From assembly GCA_013814015.1 (NCBI GenBank), contig JACCQS010000278.1, forward strand, positions 1 through 5,607: a DNA stretch of 5,607 bases, written 5' to 3'. The position numbers were made by a program, and so were the translations under genes. Numbering within the stretch: position 1 is the stretch's first letter; each line of letters begins with the position of its first letter. Under the pieces are notes generated by a model. That model searched no databases and was not told the DNA's origin. It saw only the letters and a list, made by a program, of their open reading frames with translations. Of this stretch, positions 4,732 to 5,607 are shown one piece after another. Source of the stretch: Geodermatophilaceae bacterium (GTDB taxonomy: Bacteria; Actinomycetota; Actinomycetes; Mycobacteriales; Geodermatophilaceae).

Positions 4732-5607
4732 ATGGCGCAGATTCGCGAACTCAGGCGGCGGATCTCCACGGTCACCTCGACGAAGAAGATCACCCGAGCC
4801 ATGGAGCTGATCGCCACCACCCGCATCGCCAAGGCTCAGCAGCGGGTTCAGGCCGCGCAGCCGTATGCGCGGGAGATCACCCGCGCCCTGTCCTCGCTCG
4901 CGGCCTCGGCCTCCCTCGATCACCCCCTCCTGGTGGAACGCGAGAACCCCAAGCGTGCCGCGGTCCTCGTTGTGACCAGCGACCGCGGGCTGGCCGGCGG
5001 CTACACCTCGAATGCCGTCCGGGCTGCTGAGGAACTGCAATCCCTGCTGCGCAGCGAAGGCAAGGAGCCGCTCCTCTATGTGATCGGTCGCAAGGGGATC
5101 GGCTACTACAGCTTCCGCAAACGTCCGGTGGTCCAGACCTGGAGCGGATTCTCCGAGCAGCCCACCGCCGGAGATGCCCGCGACGTGGCCGCTGCGCTGA
5201 TCAAGGCGTTCAGCGCCGGAGTCGATGACGAGGGTGAAGACGCAAGGGCAGACGGCATCCTGGGCGTGGACGAGATCCATCTCGTACACACGCGGTTCGT
5301 GTCCATGCTCGTACAGGAGGCAACCGCCAATCGCATCGCCCCGCTCGTGGTGGAGGAGGTCGATTACGCCGAGGACGAGTCGAGCAAGGTGTCCGAGCAG
5401 CAGCCCTCCTACGAGTTCGAGCCCGACCCCGAGACCCTGCTCGATGCGCTGCTGCCGACCTACGTGACCAGCCGGATCTACGCGGCATTGCTCGAATCGG
5501 CAGCATCGGAGTCGGCGGCCCGACGCCGGGCCATGAAGGCGGCGACCGACAACGCCGATGAGTTGATCCGCGGGCTCACGCGGGACGTCAACCAGGCACG
5601 GCAGGCC
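4732..5607 (+). CDS. atpG: ATP synthase F1 subunit gamma, 3'-truncated by window edge
   Basis: Gamma is the rotating central shaft that links the c ring to the catalytic head. The frame is open from the ATG at 4732 to the end of the window (292 residues), with only the last part of the C-terminal helix missing. The N-terminal helix includes TSTKKITRAMELIATTRIAK; SDRGLAGG (83-90) is the conserved core motif, with Ala where E. coli has Cys; YSFEFEPD-type and AATDNADELI blocks mark the C-terminal half. An acidic stretch GVDDEGEDARADG (163-175, bases 5218-5256) matches the extra gamma loop of mycobacteria as I recall it and is absent from E. coli. GAGG at 4718-4721 is a ribosome binding site ten bases before the ATG. 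Genes for beta (atpD) and epsilon (atpC) are expected next but lie outside the window. Confidence 0.97.
   Translation, partial: MAQIRELRRRISTVTSTKKITRAMELIATTRIAKAQQRVQAAQPYAREITRALSSLAASASLDHPLLVERENPKRAAVLVVTSDRGLAGGYTSNAVRAAEELQSLLRSEGKEPLLYVIGRKGIGYYSFRKRPVVQTWSGFSEQPTAGDARDVAAALIKAFSAGVDDEGEDARADGILGVDEIHLVHTRFVSMLVQEATANRIAPLVVEEVDYAEDESSKVSEQQPSYEFEPDPETLLDALLPTYVTSRIYAALLESAASESAARRRAMKAATDNADELIRGLTRDVNQARQA

Noticed and set aside
4085..4732. A + strand frame overlapping the end of atpA and the spacer
   Set aside because: It is a shadow of atpA in another frame with low-complexity Arg/Gly-rich composition. Its last base merely touches the atpG start.

Overview
The window is one uninterrupted stretch of an F-type ATP synthase (atp) operon, all on the + strand, from a high-GC actinomycete. 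The order is a subunit (atpB, 5' end cut off), c (atpE), b (atpF), a second b-type subunit b', delta (atpH), alpha (atpA) and gamma (atpG, 3' end cut off). The proteins resemble the mycobacterial enzyme most closely: the C-terminal part of a, the N-terminal region and basic C-terminal tail of alpha, and an acidic extra loop in gamma all match what I recall of mycobacterial sequences. However, b' and delta are separate genes here, whereas mycobacteria have a single b-delta fusion. I infer a lineage in or near Mycobacteriales, but the genus cannot be fixed from the sequence alone.

Layout: positions 1-486 hold the rest of atpB. A strong hairpin (468-500) carries the atpB stop codon in its loop, and an 80-bp spacer with a good ribosome binding site leads to atpE (567-854). 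A 12-bp gap leads to atpF (867-1409). b' (1409-1960) and atpH (1960-2778) each start inside the preceding stop codon (TGATG), so b, b' and delta are tightly coupled. A 251-bp spacer (2779-3029) filled with two families of direct repeats then interrupts the cluster. atpA (3030-4673) follows, then a 58-bp spacer with two mutually exclusive small hairpins, then atpG (4732 to the window end).

Function: a and the c ring form the proton channel and rotor. The b/b' pair and delta form the peripheral stalk that holds the catalytic head (alpha, with beta expected just downstream) against the turning gamma shaft. No gene foreign to this pathway is present.

Most worth a second look: (1) b' and delta are split at the place where mycobacteria have a fusion, and a heptamer C_CCC_CCG lies in the correct phase for a -1 shift that would recreate a 456-residue fusion; (2) the atpB stop-codon hairpin; (3) a Met in c at the position equivalent to mycobacterial Ala63, a change linked to natural bedaquiline resistance; (4) signs of gene conversion between b and b'; (5) the repeat-filled spacer inside the operon. 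The window is otherwise an ordinary housekeeping locus, and I see no new defence, mobile or biosynthetic system.
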